In this document: positions 62,924 through 64,000 of the stretch, in pieces
How the letters are laid out: each line of letters begins with the position of its first letter
How positions within the stretch are numbered: position 1 is the stretch's first letter
Source: Geoalkalibacter ferrihydriticus DSM 17813
GTDB taxonomy: Bacteria > Desulfobacterota > Desulfuromonadia > Desulfuromonadales > Geoalkalibacteraceae
Direction: 5' to 3'
Assembly (NCBI RefSeq): GCF_000820505.1
Contig: NZ_JWJD01000001.1
Span: 317,094-381,093, forward strand
DNA length: 64,000 nucleotides
The notes under the pieces: model-generated
Database searches by the model: none
Told to the model about the DNA's origin: nothing
What the model saw: only the letters and a program-made list of their open reading frames with translations
Made by a program: the position numbers and the translations under genes

Positions 62924-64000
62924 TCAGCAATTGAAAGTTCGCCAGAGCAGGGTGTCTCGGAGGGTGGCTAGGGTACGCGATTCTTCATCTCGTGCCTTGA
63001 TAACGGAAAATATGCCACCAACAATTTCGCCAAAAGATGCCGTAACGTCATGCCCCGGAACCGCAATCTGATAATTTACAAAACAGTCGTTTGGAACCCG
63101 CTGTCGGCCTGATGTGCCTGACATATTCGCGATAGCAAAGGCTCTGAATTCGGGATGCCGACACAACAAGTAACCAAATGCCTGCGGCAAAGGAGCTCTT
63201 GGCCGCAAAACGATGAACTCAGTAGACCCCCAGCCAACCTGCTGCTCTGTAAGAAAATCGACATAGGCAGTTTTCCCGTTCTCAAGGCATGGAGTAATAC
63301 GTGCGAGCAATGAGTCGCCATTCATGAACTTTGAACCTGAACTGAATTCTCGTTGGACAACCTCACAGACTCTGGCCGAATTTGTCGGCACATTAGCCAT
63401 ATCCAGATAAGGTGCCATGACGCCTCTTTTCAACGTCCGCGAAGGATTCACCTCTATAGCGTCAGGCAGCGCTTCCACCCTCCACCCCTCCGGAATCAAC
63501 CCCAACTCCGACTCCACCAACGCACCAGGAAACAGGGCGGCGGTAGCGGCAAGCTGTTGGCGCTGTTCGGTGGAAAGCTGGTCGACCTCGGATTTTCCGC
63601 TGATGGCGCAAATGGCTGCGCGCTCGGGATCGCGGCCTGCGGCTTTGGCTTCGATCTTACCTTTGACCGGCTCGAAATCGACAAACCAGCTTTTGAAAAT
63701 GGTTTGGGCGATCTGTTCAAGGGTTTGGTTAATTTGGCGGTTGAGTTCAATTTTGTCGTCTATTGCCCCAATGTAATCTGCAACTTGATCTTGAACCTCT
63801 CTTGGAGGCAGGGCCAATTCCATTGTCCGAAAATCATCTCTACGGACGAATTCTCTAGCCGCACCCGATGCCCACGCTAAGAGGTCTTTTGATTTAAATG
63901 TAAAAGCATAATAAAGATAGCGTTGATTTACTCTTCCATCTTTCGCCCTAACCACCCACATATTTTGATTGAGTAGCGCAGGCAAATCGCACTCTTTTAC
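62924..64000 (-). CDS. hsdS: type I restriction enzyme specificity subunit HsdS, 5' part missing
   Basis: The reading frame stays open to the window edge (VKECDLPALLNQNMWVV), so the first target-recognition domain is cut. Residues here include the central conserved helix (REVQDQVADYIGAIDDKIEL then FKSWFVDFEP), the second recognition domain (GLIPEGWRVEALPDAIEVNP onward) and the last helix (EESRTLATLRDTLLWRT). HsdS chooses the DNA sequence for methylation and cleavage. hsdM should lie beyond the right edge. Confidence 0.92.
   Translation of the reverse strand, partial: VKECDLPALLNQNMWVVRAKDGRVNQRYLYYAFTFKSKDLLAWASGAAREFVRRDDFRTMELALPPREVQDQVADYIGAIDDKIELNRQINQTLEQIAQTIFKSWFVDFEPVKGKIEAKAAGRDPERAAICAISGKSEVDQLSTEQRQQLAATAALFPGALVESELGLIPEGWRVEALPDAIEVNPSRTLKRGVMAPYLDMANVPTNSARVCEVVQREFSSGSKFMNGDSLLARITPCLENGKTAYVDFLTEQQVGWGSTEFIVLRPRAPLPQAFGYLLCRHPEFRAFAIANMSGTSGRQRVPNDCFVNYQIAVPGHDVTASFGEIVGGIFSVIKARDEESRTLATLRDTLLWRTFNC

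Overview
The window looks like a chromosome segment of a GC-rich Gram-negative bacterium, most likely of the Desulfuromonadales/Geobacter group. That placement is inferred from protein flavour: paired XRE-cupin regulators, a soluble GAF histidine kinase, heavy-metal RND pumps and a DUF2835 protein. It is not based on a database search. Nearly all the DNA to about 55.2 kb is core-like. From 55.23 kb to the right edge lies a probable integrated island.

Layout. 0-2.7 kb: the start of an HU/IHF gene with a consensus promoter, a TPR protein and two tandem XRE-cupin regulators. 2.8-6.0 kb: biotin operon bioB-bioD-bioA, with a BirA-type operator over the -35 box. 6.0-7.4 kb: VanZ-like protein and an alpha/beta hydrolase. 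7.7-13.0 kb: glycerol regulon glpD - small zinc-binding protein - glpF - glpK, divergent from a DeoR/GlpR regulator, with two GlpR-like operators between them. 13.1-16.9 kb: DUF2835, NAD-dependent epimerase-like protein and aminopeptidase N. 17.2-22.2 kb: a small unknown protein, a soluble histidine kinase translationally coupled to an ATP-grasp-like protein, an M23 peptidase and a small membrane protein. 22.3-25.0 kb: aldehyde dehydrogenase, SDR and a CHC2 zinc-finger protein. 25.3-30.7 kb: a MacAB-TolC-type export operon. 30.9-44.2 kb: a copper/silver tolerance cluster (CusCBA-type pump, His-rich and Met-rich periplasmic proteins, a Tat-exported multicopper oxidase with a second TolC-like lipoprotein, MsrB and MsrA), with three gene remnants in it: an HMA metallochaperone with a frameshift, a sigma-54 activator fragment and a ThiI fragment. 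44.4-51.7 kb: M1 peptidase, ChaN-like protein, glycogen debranching enzyme and a PLD-VTT fusion as one tightly packed transcription unit. 51.8-55.1 kb: DCC protein, exonuclease III, DUF3617, YchJ, YaiI and a CDGSH iron-sulfur protein.

Island. At 55.23 kb a 28-bp 3' end of a tRNA-Gly gene lies next to a terminator with no tRNA body, as expected at one end of a tRNA-integrated element. To its right are a DUF3644 protein, a small gene split at a run of eight A, an AT-rich protein with four CxxC zinc-finger motifs, HsdR, a DUF262-HNH-AlbA_2 fusion and an HsdS that runs off the window. This is a type I restriction-modification locus with extra, probably defensive, genes between and beside the hsd genes, and it is the best candidate for an undescribed system here.

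Repeats. A 133-134 bp element with terminal inverted repeats and nested stems occurs nearly complete twice (25.2 and 44.2 kb), with degenerate relatives at 22.3, 24.6 and 51.7 kb; the two full copies show compensatory changes in the stem. A 25-bp hairpin occurs at 6.0 and 53.8 kb. Tandem 18-bp and 14-bp repeats and a double 20-bp palindrome lie in the two efflux loci.
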